DNA of 64,000 nt from Scatosoma sp045542595 (GCA_045542595.1 JAZQLI010000026.1:1-64000); one strand, 5' to 3'. Shown: positions 26,268 through 35,074, counted from the stretch's first letter. The notes: generated from the sequence alone by a model not told the origin. Program-made: numbers and translations.

Positions 26268-26483
26268 TTAACGACAGTTGCAGCTGCAACCACAGTTACA
26301 AGGCGGCGTTAAAATCGCCGAAAGCGTGCCGTTTTTGTATAAGCAGAACAAAAGGGCAACGATAATGGGAAGACCGCAACCGCTGAAGATATTCGAGCAG
26401 AAAATCCCGTCTTTCGAACCAAGTACAAGCAAAGCGATGAGAATCCAAAGGGTTACGTTATTACCCTGACAACAACAATTCAT
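26268..26483 (-). CDS. Cys-rich small membrane protein, function unknown
   Basis: This 71-residue protein has 11 cysteines: a CCC triplet at 3-5, three in the middle (29, 36, 47) and an alternating CNCGCSCNC at 62-70. Two hydrophobic segments (about 11-22 and 37-49) make it a likely membrane hairpin with both Cys-rich ends on the same side. I know of no function. The end motifs suggest metal binding or disulfide cross-linking, for example in a spore layer. A near-ideal CAGGAGG ribosome site precedes the ATG. A long structured leader lies upstream. Confidence 0.72.
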   Translation of the reverse strand: MNCCCQGNNVTLWILIALLVLGSKDGIFCSNIFSGCGLPIIVALLFCLYKNGTLSAILTPPCNCGCSCNCR

Positions 26484-26640
26484 AAAAAACCTCCTGTGTT
26501 TCGCCGCAGGGGTATGTATTTTGCTCCGAAACGGAAAATTGCCTGCGGTTTTGTCTTTCTATTACATAATATTCAAAAAAACGTGTAATTGTGTAACGAA
26601 ACAAACGTTTCCGTGAAAAAATAAGAAAAATTCCCTTTCA
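26484..26640 (-). other. Structured leader and upstream region of the Cys-rich gene
   Basis: About 300 bases separate this gene from the next one. On the - strand, CCGCAGG near 26553 pairs with CCTGCGG near 26503, enclosing an inner ATTTTCCG/CGGAGCAAAAT stem, and ends just before the ribosome site. On the + strand the same hairpin is followed by TTTTGTC and could act as a weak terminator. No convincing -35/-10 pair was found, and a TATTAT element near 26570 is only a weak candidate. Nothing else is recognised. Confidence 0.5.
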
Positions 26641-26645
26641 TTTTG

Positions 26646-26674
26646 TTGCCTAAATTAAAAAAATGCGTTATAAT
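26646..26674 (+). promoter_or_regulatory. SigA promoter of the ECF S component-coaX operon
   Basis: TTGCCT (26646-26651), a 17-base spacer and TATAAT (26669-26674). Confidence 0.85.
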
Positions 26675-26680
26675 ACTAAT

Positions 26681-26781
26681 ATGTTTGCACGGGAGATACG
26701 TTTTTGCGGTCTTACCTATACGGCAAATAAATACTTATTTTTTCTACGGGTATCTTAACAGAACTCGATGGAGGTTTTTTT
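26681..26781 (+). promoter_or_regulatory. 100-nt leader, possible cis-regulatory RNA
   Basis: Between the promoter and the start codon lies about 100 nt of leader. AGATAC near 26694 can pair with GTATCT near 26754, enclosing TTTGC/GCAAA and AAATAA/TTATTT hairpins, and it ends at a strong GGAGG. I cannot match it to a known riboswitch from memory. The associated genes suggest a pantothenate or CoA signal. Confidence 0.4.
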
Positions 26782-27381
26782 ATGAAACGCGATATTTCGC
26801 ATACGGTAGCCTTTATAGGCTTAATGACCGCTTTAATGGCGGTCGTGCTCACTTTGGAAACGTACGTGTTTATTTATTTTATTAAACCGTCTCCTGCGTT
26901 TTTATCCATTCCGCTTTTTATAGCGTTGTCTATGTATGGCGATTGGAAAAACAGTTTTATCGGTGGTACGGTATTCGGTTGTTGTTCGTTCGCACTTTCG
27001 TTTATCGTTGGATACACCGTTTTTTATAATCCGCTTATCTCGGTATTGCCGCGAACGTTAGCAGGGGTGGCAGGCTATTTTATTTTGCACGGACTCACCG
27101 TTTGGACGAAAGGCAAAGCCAAAGACGGAACGCGTATGCTTGCAGCGGCGCTTACGGTATTGCTCCACACCGTTTTGGTGCTTGGCGCGATGGAAATTTT
27201 TTCTTCGGGCGGCGCGTTTATAGATACCGTTTGGCAGGTGATTATCGGAGTGAATTTCTTGGCGGAATTTGCTTGTTCGATATTCTTGACTCCCGTATTC
27301 ATTCGCATTATGAAAAAGTATACGAAAACGCCTGATTTAATTCCTTTGCGCGCAAAGGTTGAAAGAGAGAAAAAACAATGA
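26782..27381 (+). CDS. ECF transporter S component, probably for pantothenate
   Basis: This is a 199-residue protein with five or six membrane helices and the features of an ECF substrate-binding subunit: ALMAVVLTLETY in the first helix, then a small-residue-rich middle and NPLISVLPRTLAGVAGYF. It would bind a vitamin and use the shared EcfA/EcfT module (here at 10.3-13.0 kb). Because its last codons overlap the start of coaX as ATGA, pantothenate is the likely cargo (inference, as for PanT). A GGAGG site precedes the start. Confidence 0.82.
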   Translation: MKRDISHTVAFIGLMTALMAVVLTLETYVFIYFIKPSPAFLSIPLFIALSMYGDWKNSFIGGTVFGCCSFALSFIVGYTVFYNPLISVLPRTLAGVAGYFILHGLTVWTKGKAKDGTRMLAAALTVLLHTVLVLGAMEIFSSGGAFIDTVWQVIIGVNFLAEFACSIFLTPVFIRIMKKYTKTPDLIPLRAKVEREKKQ

Positions 27382-28163
27382 TTATTTGCATAGATATAGG
27401 AAATACCAACATAAAATATGCCATTTACGACGGGGACGTTTTAAAATTATCCTTCCGTGTGGCAACCGATTTAAAAAAGACTTCGGACGAATACGGCGAA
27501 CAGCTGACGGGTATGTTAGAATCGCAAGGGGTAAAAACGAGTAACGTAACGGGCGGCATTATGTCGTCGGTCGTGCCTTCGCTCGATTATACCATTGATA
27601 AAATGTGCGAAATCTACTTGCATATTAAGCCGTTGCATATTGCGCCCGGCTTGAAATCGGGGTTGAATATTCGCTGCGACGACGCAAGGGAAGTGGGCGC
27701 GGACAGAATTGTCAACTGCGTTTCGGCTATCGTTAGCTACGGCGAAAATAAACCTATGATAGTGGTAGATTTTGGTACGGCAACCACGTTTAATATTATC
27801 AGTGAAAATAACGAATTTATCGGCGGGGTTATTGCTCCGGGCATTAAAGGCTCGCTCGATTCGCTTGTCAACGGTACGGCGAAATTACCGCGAGTGGAAA
27901 TAGAAGCACCCAACAGCATTATCGCAAAAAACACGATAACGAATATGCAAGCAGGTATCGTATTTGGGTTTGCGGGCTTGGTAGAATATATCGTAAAACG
28001 TATCAAACGGGAAATGAAACGTTCGGATATCAAAACGATAGCAACGGGTGGTTTTAGTACCGTTATTTCCAAAGAAGTAGAATGTATCGACGTGGTGGAT
28101 AAACTACTCACGTTAAAGGGCTTGAAATATTTATACGATTTAAATACCCCCGAAAAAGCATAG
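27378..28163 (+). CDS. coaX: Type III pantothenate kinase
   Basis: This 261-residue cytosolic enzyme phosphorylates pantothenate, the first step of CoA synthesis. The ATP-binding DIGNTNIK near the N terminus, GADRIVNCVSAI in the middle and the VVDFGTATTFN motif are diagnostic. It depends on monovalent cations and is not feedback-inhibited by CoA as type I enzymes are (family knowledge). It is translationally coupled to the S component. The stop TAG overlaps a copy of the recurring GGGCAGGT word. Confidence 0.95.
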   Translation: MIICIDIGNTNIKYAIYDGDVLKLSFRVATDLKKTSDEYGEQLTGMLESQGVKTSNVTGGIMSSVVPSLDYTIDKMCEIYLHIKPLHIAPGLKSGLNIRCDDAREVGADRIVNCVSAIVSYGENKPMIVVDFGTATTFNIISENNEFIGGVIAPGIKGSLDSLVNGTAKLPRVEIEAPNSIIAKNTITNMQAGIVFGFAGLVEYIVKRIKREMKRSDIKTIATGGFSTVISKEVECIDVVDKLLTLKGLKYLYDLNTPEKA

Positions 28164-28173
28164 GGCAGGTATG
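28161..28173 (+). repeat. GGGCAGGTATG, variant copy after coaX
   Basis: This word matches the recurring GGGCAGGTACGC except for C10 to T and a missing final C. It starts at the coaX stop codon, like copy 1 at the MATE stop codon. Confidence 0.45.
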
Positions 28174-28217
28174 TAACGAAACAAAAAAACGTAATGTTTT
28201 TCGTAAGGAGTTAGAAT

Positions 28218-29510
28218 ATGATTAAAAAAGTAGGCGTAGCTATTTTAGGACTTGGCGTCGTGGGCGGCGGTACGTATCAAACGTTGGTTGAGCATCACGA
28301 TTTTTACGTGCAAACGCAACAGGTGGATATCACGGTAGAGAAAGTACTCGATTTAAATTTAGAGCGCTTGAAACAACTTGGCGTGCCCACGGAAGCAATC
28401 GCAAAAAATATAGAAGAAGTAGTGGCTTCTCCCAGCGTAGATATCGTCATTGAAACGATAGGCGGTATCGGTGTAGCAAAGGCGTTTGTAACGGCGGCGC
28501 TTCGAAACGGAAAGACGGTTGTAACGTCGAATAAAGAACTCATTTGTAAATTCTCGCACGAGTTAGAACGTTTGGCAAAGCGCAATCATTGCGGCTTGTA
28601 TTATGAGGCGAGCTGCGTCGGCGGCGTGCCTATTATCCGTACGCTTTTAGACGGCGTGCAGGGCAACCATATTCAAAGTATGATGGGTATCGTCAACGGT
28701 ACGACCAACTACATTTTGACGAAAATGACGTACGAAGGCGCGAACTACGCCGACGTATTAAAGGAAGCGCAAAAGCTCGGTTATGCGGAAGCAAATCCTT
28801 CGGCAGACGTCGACGGATTCGATTCTATGTACAAGCTTTCCATTTTGTCGTCGATGGCGTTCCATACGAAAATTCCGTATACGAAAATTTTCCGCGAAGG
28901 TATCTCGGAAATCAGCGTAGAAGATATCGCGCACGGTAGAGAGCTTGGTTATACGTTAAAGCTGTTGGCAATCGGGAAAAAGAACGGCAAAACGGTGGAG
29001 GTACGCGTACATCCCACGTTTATCCCGCACGAACATCCGCTTGCCGGCGTGAACGATTCGTTCAATGCAGTGTACTTAAACGGCGACGCCGTAGGCGACG
29101 TTATGTTATACGGTCGCGGCGCAGGGGCGTTGCCTACCGCAAGCGCAGTAGTTAGCGACGTAATTTATGCGGCTACGCACTCCGAAATAAAATATTCCAC
29201 TTTTAAAAACAATGCGACGGCGGATACGGATACCAAGTTTGTTTCCGATTTTGCAAGCGCGTACTATTTACGCCTTTCCGTAACGGATAAAGCCGGCGTA
29301 CTTGCCAAAATTTGCGGTATGTTCGGTAAGCATAACGTTTCCATCGTCAAGGTTTCGCAACTGCCCAAGGCAGACGCGGAAGACGATAAGGCGGTTACGC
29401 TTATTATCGTTACCCATAAAACTACCGAAAACAGCGTGAAAAACGTTGTGTCGAAAATCAACGCGTCCACTTTGGGTAGAGTAGATTCGATTATCCGCGT
29501 AGAACAATAA
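28218..29510 (+). CDS. hom: Homoserine dehydrogenase
   Basis: This 430-residue enzyme reduces aspartate semialdehyde to homoserine for threonine and methionine. The nucleotide site GLGVVGGGTYQ, the catalytic region GIVNGTTNYILTKM and the lysine in KLGYAEANPSADVDG are present, followed by a C-terminal ACT domain (about 350-430) for feedback control, usually by threonine. AAGGAG precedes the start. No threonine synthase or homoserine kinase is next to it. Confidence 0.95.
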   Translation: MIKKVGVAILGLGVVGGGTYQTLVEHHDFYVQTQQVDITVEKVLDLNLERLKQLGVPTEAIAKNIEEVVASPSVDIVIETIGGIGVAKAFVTAALRNGKTVVTSNKELICKFSHELERLAKRNHCGLYYEASCVGGVPIIRTLLDGVQGNHIQSMMGIVNGTTNYILTKMTYEGANYADVLKEAQKLGYAEANPSADVDGFDSMYKLSILSSMAFHTKIPYTKIFREGISEISVEDIAHGRELGYTLKLLAIGKKNGKTVEVRVHPTFIPHEHPLAGVNDSFNAVYLNGDAVGDVMLYGRGAGALPTASAVVSDVIYAATHSEIKYSTFKNNATADTDTKFVSDFASAYYLRLSVTDKAGVLAKICGMFGKHNVSIVKVSQLPKADAEDDKAVTLIIVTHKTTENSVKNVVSKINASTLGRVDSIIRVEQ

Positions 29511-29531
29511 TTTTAAACCAAAACGATACAA

Positions 29532-29560
29532 GAAAGAGAGGCTGTATACGCCTTTCTTTC
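29532..29560 (+). other. RNA hairpin just before the cysteine desulfidase gene
   Basis: An 11-bp stem (29532-29542 with 29550-29560, one G-U pair) around TGTATAC ends nine bases before the AAAGGAG. There is no T run, so it is not a standard terminator. It may stabilise or separate the two messages. Confidence 0.55.
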
Positions 29561-29577
29561 GCATTTAAAGGAGTACT

Positions 29578-30861
29578 ATGCTTACGGAAGAAAAGAGCCG
29601 TCAATACGTACAAATACTCAAAGAAGAGTTAATTCCTGCAATGGGCTGTACCGAGCCTATTTCCATTGCCTACGCGGTGGCTAAGGCGAGAAGCTTATTT
29701 ACGAAAACGGGAGAAGAACCCGTCCGCGCGCGGTTGGAAGTAAGCGGCAACATTATCAAAAACGCAAAAAGCGTTACCGTACCCCATACGGGCGGTATGC
29801 GCGGTATTCCGTCGGCGTTTGCCGCAGGACTTGTGGCTGGCAATGCGGCAAAGGAGTTGGAAACGCTTTCTTCCGTTACGGACGAACAAATAGAACAAAT
29901 GCAACGGGTACGGGATACCTTTCCTTTGGAAATTATAACCCCCGAAACGTCGCGCGTGTTTGATATTGCCGTAACGTTATATTCGGCAAATCACACTTCG
30001 TACGTGCGTATTGCCGACGCCCATACCAACGTTGTCTGTATGCGTTTCGACGGGGACACGTTATTTGAAAAAACGCTTGAAAGCGAATCGCAAAAAACGG
30101 ATAAAAGCGTACTCAACGTAGAAGATATCCTTGCGTTTGCAAACGAAGTGGACACGTCGACAGTATCGGAAACGCTGCAACGGCAAATCGATTATAATAT
30201 GGCAATCGCGGAAGAAGGTTTGAAAAACGATTACGGGGCAAACGTGGGCAAAGTGCTGCTCCGTAGTTATCAACCGGATATCAAGATAACGGCGAAAGCG
30301 TACGCGGCGGCGGCAAGCGACGCCCGTATGAACGGTTGCGAATTACCCGTCATCATCAATTCGGGTAGCGGCAATCAAGGCATTACGGCTTCCGTGCCCG
30401 TTATCGTGTATGCACGCGGTTTACATCTTTCCAAAGAACGGCTTTATCGCGCACTTTGCGTTTCTAATTTAATTACAATCCATTTAAAAAGCGGAATCGG
30501 TACGCTTTCGGCATATTGCGGAGTGGTATCGGCAGGTGCAGGCGCGGCGTGCGGTATAGCCTATCTTTTAGGCGGTACGAAAAAGGAAGTTTCGCATACG
30601 CTTGTCAATGCACTCGCCATTGATTCGGGAATTATTTGCGACGGAGCAAAAGCCAGTTGCGCGGCGAAAATTGCAACGGCGGTAGAAAGCGGACTGTTAG
30701 GGTTACAAATGTATTACAACGGCAACCAGTTTTTTGCAGGCGAGGGAATTGTCAAAAAAGGAGTGGAAAACACCATCAAAAGCGTAGCAAGGTTGGCGCA
30801 AGAAGGAATGAAAGAAACAGATAAAGAAATATTACGGATTATGCTGGATACCGAAACGTAA
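29578..30861 (+). CDS. L-cysteine desulfidase / serine dehydratase-alpha family protein (UPF0597, CyuA-like)
   Basis: This 427-residue protein belongs to the family of YhaM/CyuA and archaeal cysteine desulfidase, Fe-S enzymes that split cysteine into pyruvate, ammonia and sulfide. The N-terminal PAMGCTEPISIAYA and the C-terminal IICDGAKASCAAK hold the cysteines expected to ligate a 4Fe-4S cluster. Serine or threonine remain possible substrates in this superfamily. AAAGGAG precedes the start. It follows hom without a clear promoter. Confidence 0.85.
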   Translation: MLTEEKSRQYVQILKEELIPAMGCTEPISIAYAVAKARSLFTKTGEEPVRARLEVSGNIIKNAKSVTVPHTGGMRGIPSAFAAGLVAGNAAKELETLSSVTDEQIEQMQRVRDTFPLEIITPETSRVFDIAVTLYSANHTSYVRIADAHTNVVCMRFDGDTLFEKTLESESQKTDKSVLNVEDILAFANEVDTSTVSETLQRQIDYNMAIAEEGLKNDYGANVGKVLLRSYQPDIKITAKAYAAAASDARMNGCELPVIINSGSGNQGITASVPVIVYARGLHLSKERLYRALCVSNLITIHLKSGIGTLSAYCGVVSAGAGAACGIAYLLGGTKKEVSHTLVNALAIDSGIICDGAKASCAAKIATAVESGLLGLQMYYNGNQFFAGEGIVKKGVENTIKSVARLAQEGMKETDKEILRIMLDTET

Positions 30862-30871
30862 AAAGGATAAG

Positions 30872-30909
30872 TAAGCGGATTGCACGCACAATCCGCTTAT
30901 ATTTTTTAA
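30872..30909 (+). terminator. Terminator after the cysteine desulfidase gene
   Basis: A perfect 11-bp stem (30872-30882 with 30889-30899) around CACGCA is followed by TATTTTTT. Confidence 0.9.
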
Positions 30910-30968
30910 AATACACACAAAAGTGGTAAATTATTTATAAAATAATGTTGAAAAACCCTTTAAAATCC

Positions 30969-30998
30969 TTGCTTTTTTATAGTCGAATGTGGTAAAAT
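30969..30998 (+). promoter_or_regulatory. SigA promoter of the serC-serA-his operon
   Basis: TTGCTT (30969-30974), an 18-base spacer and an extended TGG-TAAAAT (30993-30998). The leader of about 65 nt contains an AATCA/TTGATT hairpin, but no T-box or histidine leader peptide is visible. Confidence 0.72.
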
Positions 30999-31068
30999 AT
31001 GTGCAATCAATATTTTTGATTAAACAGCCTTATGTATTCAATTTTTTTGTTTATAGGAGATAGATGAT

Positions 31069-32160
31069 ATGGAAAGAGTATTTAACTTTTCGGCAGGACC
31101 TTCAATGTTACCCGAAACAGTATTAAAGCGCGCGGCAAGCGAAATGCTTTGCTATGAAGACAGCGGTATGTCCGTAATGGAAATGAGTCATCGTTCACCC
31201 GTGTATGAAAAAATTATTGCAGATGCTGAAGCGTTGCTGCGTAAAGTAATGCAAATTCCCGATAATTACAAGGTATTGTTTTTACAGGGCGGCGCGTCTA
31301 CGCAGTTTGCCGCCGTCCCTTTAAATCTTTTGAGAAAGAGCGGTAAAGCCGATTATATTCTTTCGGGGCAATTTTCCACGAAAGCCTATCAAGAAGCGCA
31401 AAAATACGGGGATATCGTAGCGGTAGCTTCGTCGAAAGATAAAAATTTTTCCTACGTACCAAAGGTAGAGAAATCTGCTTTCCGCGCGGATGCCGACTAC
31501 GTGCATATTTGTTTCAACAATACGATATACGGCACGAAATTCCCGTATATTCCCGATACGGGGGATATTCCGTTGGTGGCGGATATGTCGTCGTGTATTT
31601 TAAGCGAGCCGTTCGACGTTTCCAAATTCGGGGTTATCTATGCAGGGGCGCAAAAAAATATGGCGCCTGCAGGGCTTACGGTGGTTATCATTCGTGAAGA
31701 TTTGTTAGGGTATGCGCGCGCGGAAACGCCGTCTATGCTCAACTACAAATTGATGGCGGATAACGGCTCTATGTACAATACGCCGCCGTGCTATTGTATC
31801 TACGTTGCCAAGCTTGTATACGAATGGATTTTAAGCCTTGGCGGTTTAGAGGAGATGAAGAAGCACAACGAAAGCAAAGCCAAGCTTTTATACGATTATT
31901 TAGACGGGCAAAACTATTACAAGGCGCCCGTGGAAAAGGAAAGCCGTTCAATGATGAACGTAACGTTCGTTACGGGCGACGAAGCTTTGGATAAAAAATT
32001 TGCGTCCGAAGCGAAAGCGGCTGGCTTGCATAATTTGAAAGGCCACCGTTCGGTGGGCGGTATGCGTGCTTCCATTTATAACGCTATGCCGAAAGAAGGC
32101 GTGGAAAAATTAGTGGAGTTTATGAAAGCGTTTGCAGCGACAAACCCCAAAGGAGAGTGA
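31069..32160 (+). CDS. serC: Phosphoserine aminotransferase
   Basis: This 363-residue PLP enzyme makes 3-phosphoserine from phosphohydroxypyruvate and glutamate. The N terminus FNFSAGPSMLPETVL, the substrate loop EMSHRSPVY and the PLP lysine in YAGAQKNMAPAGL are diagnostic. RASIYNAM near the C terminus contacts the phosphate. TAGGAG precedes the start. serA starts four bases after the stop, so the two make one serine-synthesis unit. Confidence 0.95.
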   Translation: MERVFNFSAGPSMLPETVLKRAASEMLCYEDSGMSVMEMSHRSPVYEKIIADAEALLRKVMQIPDNYKVLFLQGGASTQFAAVPLNLLRKSGKADYILSGQFSTKAYQEAQKYGDIVAVASSKDKNFSYVPKVEKSAFRADADYVHICFNNTIYGTKFPYIPDTGDIPLVADMSSCILSEPFDVSKFGVIYAGAQKNMAPAGLTVVIIREDLLGYARAETPSMLNYKLMADNGSMYNTPPCYCIYVAKLVYEWILSLGGLEEMKKHNESKAKLLYDYLDGQNYYKAPVEKESRSMMNVTFVTGDEALDKKFASEAKAAGLHNLKGHRSVGGMRASIYNAMPKEGVEKLVEFMKAFAATNPKGE

Positions 32161-32164
32161 AAGT

Positions 32165-33328
32165 ATGTTAAAAGTTAAATTGATGAATAAAATTGCTAAA
32201 GTGGGCACGGATATTTTAGCGAATAGATATGAAGTGAGTGATAAAGTAGCCAACGAAGACGCCATTATGGTACGTTCGGCGGCGTTGCACGATATGCCGT
32301 TTTCTCCTAATCTTCGTGCTATCGCGCGTTGCGGCGCAGGGGTTAACAATATCCCCGTGGATAAATGTACCGATGCAGGCGTAGTAGTATTCAACACGCC
32401 GGGTGCAAACGCCAACGCCGTGAAAGAGCTTGCCATTGCCGCACTCATTTTGGCTTCGCGCGATATCGTCGGCGGTGTAAAATGGGTGGAAACGTTGGCA
32501 GGGCAAACGGGCGTTGCCAAAGCGGTAGAAGCAGGTAAATCCGCGTTTGTCGGGCACGAGCTTGCAGGCAAAACGTTAGGAGTCGTAGGGCTTGGCGCTA
32601 TCGGCGGAATGGTAGCAAACGCCGCTATTTCACTCGGTATGAACGTTATGGGCTACGACCCTTACATTACGGCAAAAGCCGCGTGGAGTTTAGCTCCGTC
32701 CGTACGTCAAGCGGCGGATTATGCGGAAATTTTCAAATCGTGCGACTATATTACTTTACACGTTCCTGCAACGCCGCAAACGAAGAATATGATTAACGAA
32801 AAATCGTTAACGCAAATGAAAGACGGCGTGCGTATACTCAACCTTGCACGTGCGGATTTGGTAGACGCGGCGGCGATAAAGGCGGCAATCGCGGATAAAA
32901 AAGTAGCGGCGTATATTACCGATTTCCCCACCGAAGAAACGGTAGGGGTGGCAGGCATTACCGCCATTCCCCATCTTGGCGCGTCCACGGTGGAATCGGA
33001 AGACCATTGCGCGGTAATGGCGGCACAGGAGTTGGACGAATTTTTAACTTGCGGCAATATTAGAAACAGCGTCAATTTTCCTACGGTTAGCGTGCCCCGT
33101 TCGGGACATCCGCGCGTTTGCGTAATGAACAAAAACGTGCCTAATATGCTTTCGCAAATCACTTCGGCGTTTTCGTCGCAAAATATCAATATCGAAAATA
33201 TGGCTAACGGTTCGAAGGGCGAAGTGGCATACACTATCGTCGAAACCAACGAAAAGGCGGATGCGGGAGTCATTGCCGCGCTTAAAAATATCGAAGGCGT
33301 TTTCGGAGTGCGTATTTATAACGATTGA
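32165..33328 (+). CDS. serA: D-3-phosphoglycerate dehydrogenase
   Basis: This 387-residue dehydrogenase oxidises 3-phosphoglycerate, the first step of serine synthesis. The substrate loop LRAIARCGAGVNNIP, the NAD site VVGLGAIGGMV, the catalytic Arg in LNLARADLVD and the His in IPHLGASTVESED are visible. A C-terminal ACT domain (about 315-387) suggests serine feedback. It is the short form without the intervening domain. The ATG at 32165 follows AAAGGAGAG; a longer open frame runs back into serC. hisZ follows after 19 bases. Confidence 0.93.
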   Translation: MLKVKLMNKIAKVGTDILANRYEVSDKVANEDAIMVRSAALHDMPFSPNLRAIARCGAGVNNIPVDKCTDAGVVVFNTPGANANAVKELAIAALILASRDIVGGVKWVETLAGQTGVAKAVEAGKSAFVGHELAGKTLGVVGLGAIGGMVANAAISLGMNVMGYDPYITAKAAWSLAPSVRQAADYAEIFKSCDYITLHVPATPQTKNMINEKSLTQMKDGVRILNLARADLVDAAAIKAAIADKKVAAYITDFPTEETVGVAGITAIPHLGASTVESEDHCAVMAAQELDEFLTCGNIRNSVNFPTVSVPRSGHPRVCVMNKNVPNMLSQITSAFSSQNINIENMANGSKGEVAYTIVETNEKADAGVIAALKNIEGVFGVRIYND

Positions 33329-33347
33329 CAATTACAGGAGAAAGACT

Positions 33348-34445
33348 ATGTCTGAAACCGTACTCAAAAAGGAAGAAAAAGTAGCGATAGCCTTACGTGC
33401 GTTGTACCGTACGTACGGCTATTTACCCTATCAAATGAGTAAGTTCGAGCCGTACGATTTGTACGTAGCCAACAAAGATTTTTTGGTGGGAGACGGCGTT
33501 ATTACGTTTACGGATACCGACGGTAAGTTGCTTGCGTTAAAACCGGACGTTACGTTGTCTATTATTAAAAACACGCAAGACGGCGAACTGCAAAAGGTGT
33601 ATTATAACGAAAACGTATACCGTATTTCGGGCGAAACCAAGCAATTTAAAGAAATTATGCAAGTGGGTTTAGAATGCCTTGGCAATATCGGTTTATACGA
33701 AGTGTATGAAACGGTAACGCTGGCGGCGGCAAGCTTAAAAGAAATTTCAAACACATTCGTTTTGGATATCTCGCATTTAGGAATTATATCCGCGCTTTTA
33801 GACGAAATCGGGAAAGGAGAAAAATACAACGGGGAAATTATGCGCTGTCTTGCGGATAAAAACGCACACCAGCTCCGCTGCGTTTGCCTTTCCTATAACG
33901 TAGACGAAACGCAAACGCAAAAACTGCTTACGGTATTGCAGGCGTACGGTGATATGGAAAAGGTGCTTACCGTTCTCGCGCCCGTTTGTACAAACGCCAA
34001 AGCCAAAAAAGCCTACGACGAATTATGCGCGCTGGTTGCCTTATTAAAAAGCGACGAAAATTATACCCGTATGCGGTTAGATTTTTCCGTCGTCAACGAT
34101 ATGAAATATTATAACGGAATCGTATTCAAAGGCTTTATCGACGGCGTATGCGAAGGGGTGCTTTCGGGCGGTCAGTACGATAGATTGATGAAACGCTTAG
34201 GCAAACAATCTAAAGCGATAGGTTTTGCCGTGTATACCGATTTGTTGGAACGCTTAAACGCACAAAAACCGTCGGTGGACGTCGATATAGTGGTATTGTA
34301 CGACGAACAAACGGATTTGTCGGTTTTGGCGAATGCAACCAAAAATTTACAGTCGAAAAATATGCGTTTCCGCGTACAAAAAACAGCGGAAGGTATTCGC
34401 GGCGGCGAAACGCTCGATTTACGCGGTAAAGGGGGTAACGTATGA
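33348..34445 (+). CDS. hisZ: ATP phosphoribosyltransferase regulatory subunit HisZ
   Basis: This 365-residue paralogue of histidyl-tRNA synthetase has lost charging activity and activates short-form HisG. The HisRS-like core is seen in ALKPDVTLSIIKN, VYRISGETKQFKEIMQVGLE and YYNGIVFKGFIDG with SGGQYDRL. The anticodon domain is short. CAGGAG precedes the ATG at 33348, which removes an upstream extension into serA. Its stop overlaps hisG as ATGA, matching their joint function. Confidence 0.9.
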   Translation: MSETVLKKEEKVAIALRALYRTYGYLPYQMSKFEPYDLYVANKDFLVGDGVITFTDTDGKLLALKPDVTLSIIKNTQDGELQKVYYNENVYRISGETKQFKEIMQVGLECLGNIGLYEVYETVTLAAASLKEISNTFVLDISHLGIISALLDEIGKGEKYNGEIMRCLADKNAHQLRCVCLSYNVDETQTQKLLTVLQAYGDMEKVLTVLAPVCTNAKAKKAYDELCALVALLKSDENYTRMRLDFSVVNDMKYYNGIVFKGFIDGVCEGVLSGGQYDRLMKRLGKQSKAIGFAVYTDLLERLNAQKPSVDVDIVVLYDEQTDLSVLANATKNLQSKNMRFRVQKTAEGIRGGETLDLRGKGGNV

Positions 34446-35074
34446 TAAACGTAGCACTCCCCAAAGGCAGGCTGGGCGAAAAAATTTACGCCAAATTTGA
34501 AGAAGCGGGCTACGAATGCCCGTCTATTAAGGAAAATAACCGTAAACTCATTTTCGAAAACGCGGAGAAGGGAATCCGTTATTTTTGGGTAAAGCCGTCC
34601 GACGTATCCATTTACGTAGAACGCGGCGCGGCGGATATCGGCGTTTGCGGTAAAGACATTTTAGCCGAATATTCGCCAAGTGTATACGAACTGCTCGATT
34701 TAAAGACAGGCATATGTAAAATGGCAGTGGCGGCGAAAAAAGATTTTTACGACGATAGAGAAACCACGCTTAAAGTGGCGACGAAGTTTGTCAACGTTGC
34801 CAAAGCGTATTACGCGCAAAAGGGTAGAGATATCGATATTATCAAGCTGAACGGCTCTATTGAAATCGCGCCTATTTTAGGGCTTTCCGACGTTATCGTG
34901 GATATCGTGGAAACGGGTACGACGCTCAAGGAAAATAATTTAGAAGTGAAAGAAACGATATTCCCTATCAGTGCAAGATTGATTGCAAATAAAGCGAGTT
35001 TTAAATTTAAAACGGAAGAAGTAGAACGGCTGGTATCGCGCGTTGGGCAGCTTATCGACGGAGACTTAGTATGA
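34442..35074 (+). CDS. hisG: ATP phosphoribosyltransferase, short catalytic form
   Basis: This 210-residue enzyme starts histidine synthesis by joining ATP and PRPP. The N-terminal ALPKGRLGEK and the PRPP loop VDIVETGTTLKEN are diagnostic. It lacks the C-terminal regulatory domain of long HisG, consistent with the adjacent hisZ. It is coupled by ATGA overlaps on both sides. Confidence 0.96.
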   Translation: MINVALPKGRLGEKIYAKFEEAGYECPSIKENNRKLIFENAEKGIRYFWVKPSDVSIYVERGAADIGVCGKDILAEYSPSVYELLDLKTGICKMAVAAKKDFYDDRETTLKVATKFVNVAKAYYAQKGRDIDIIKLNGSIEIAPILGLSDVIVDIVETGTTLKENNLEVKETIFPISARLIANKASFKFKTEEVERLVSRVGQLIDGDLV

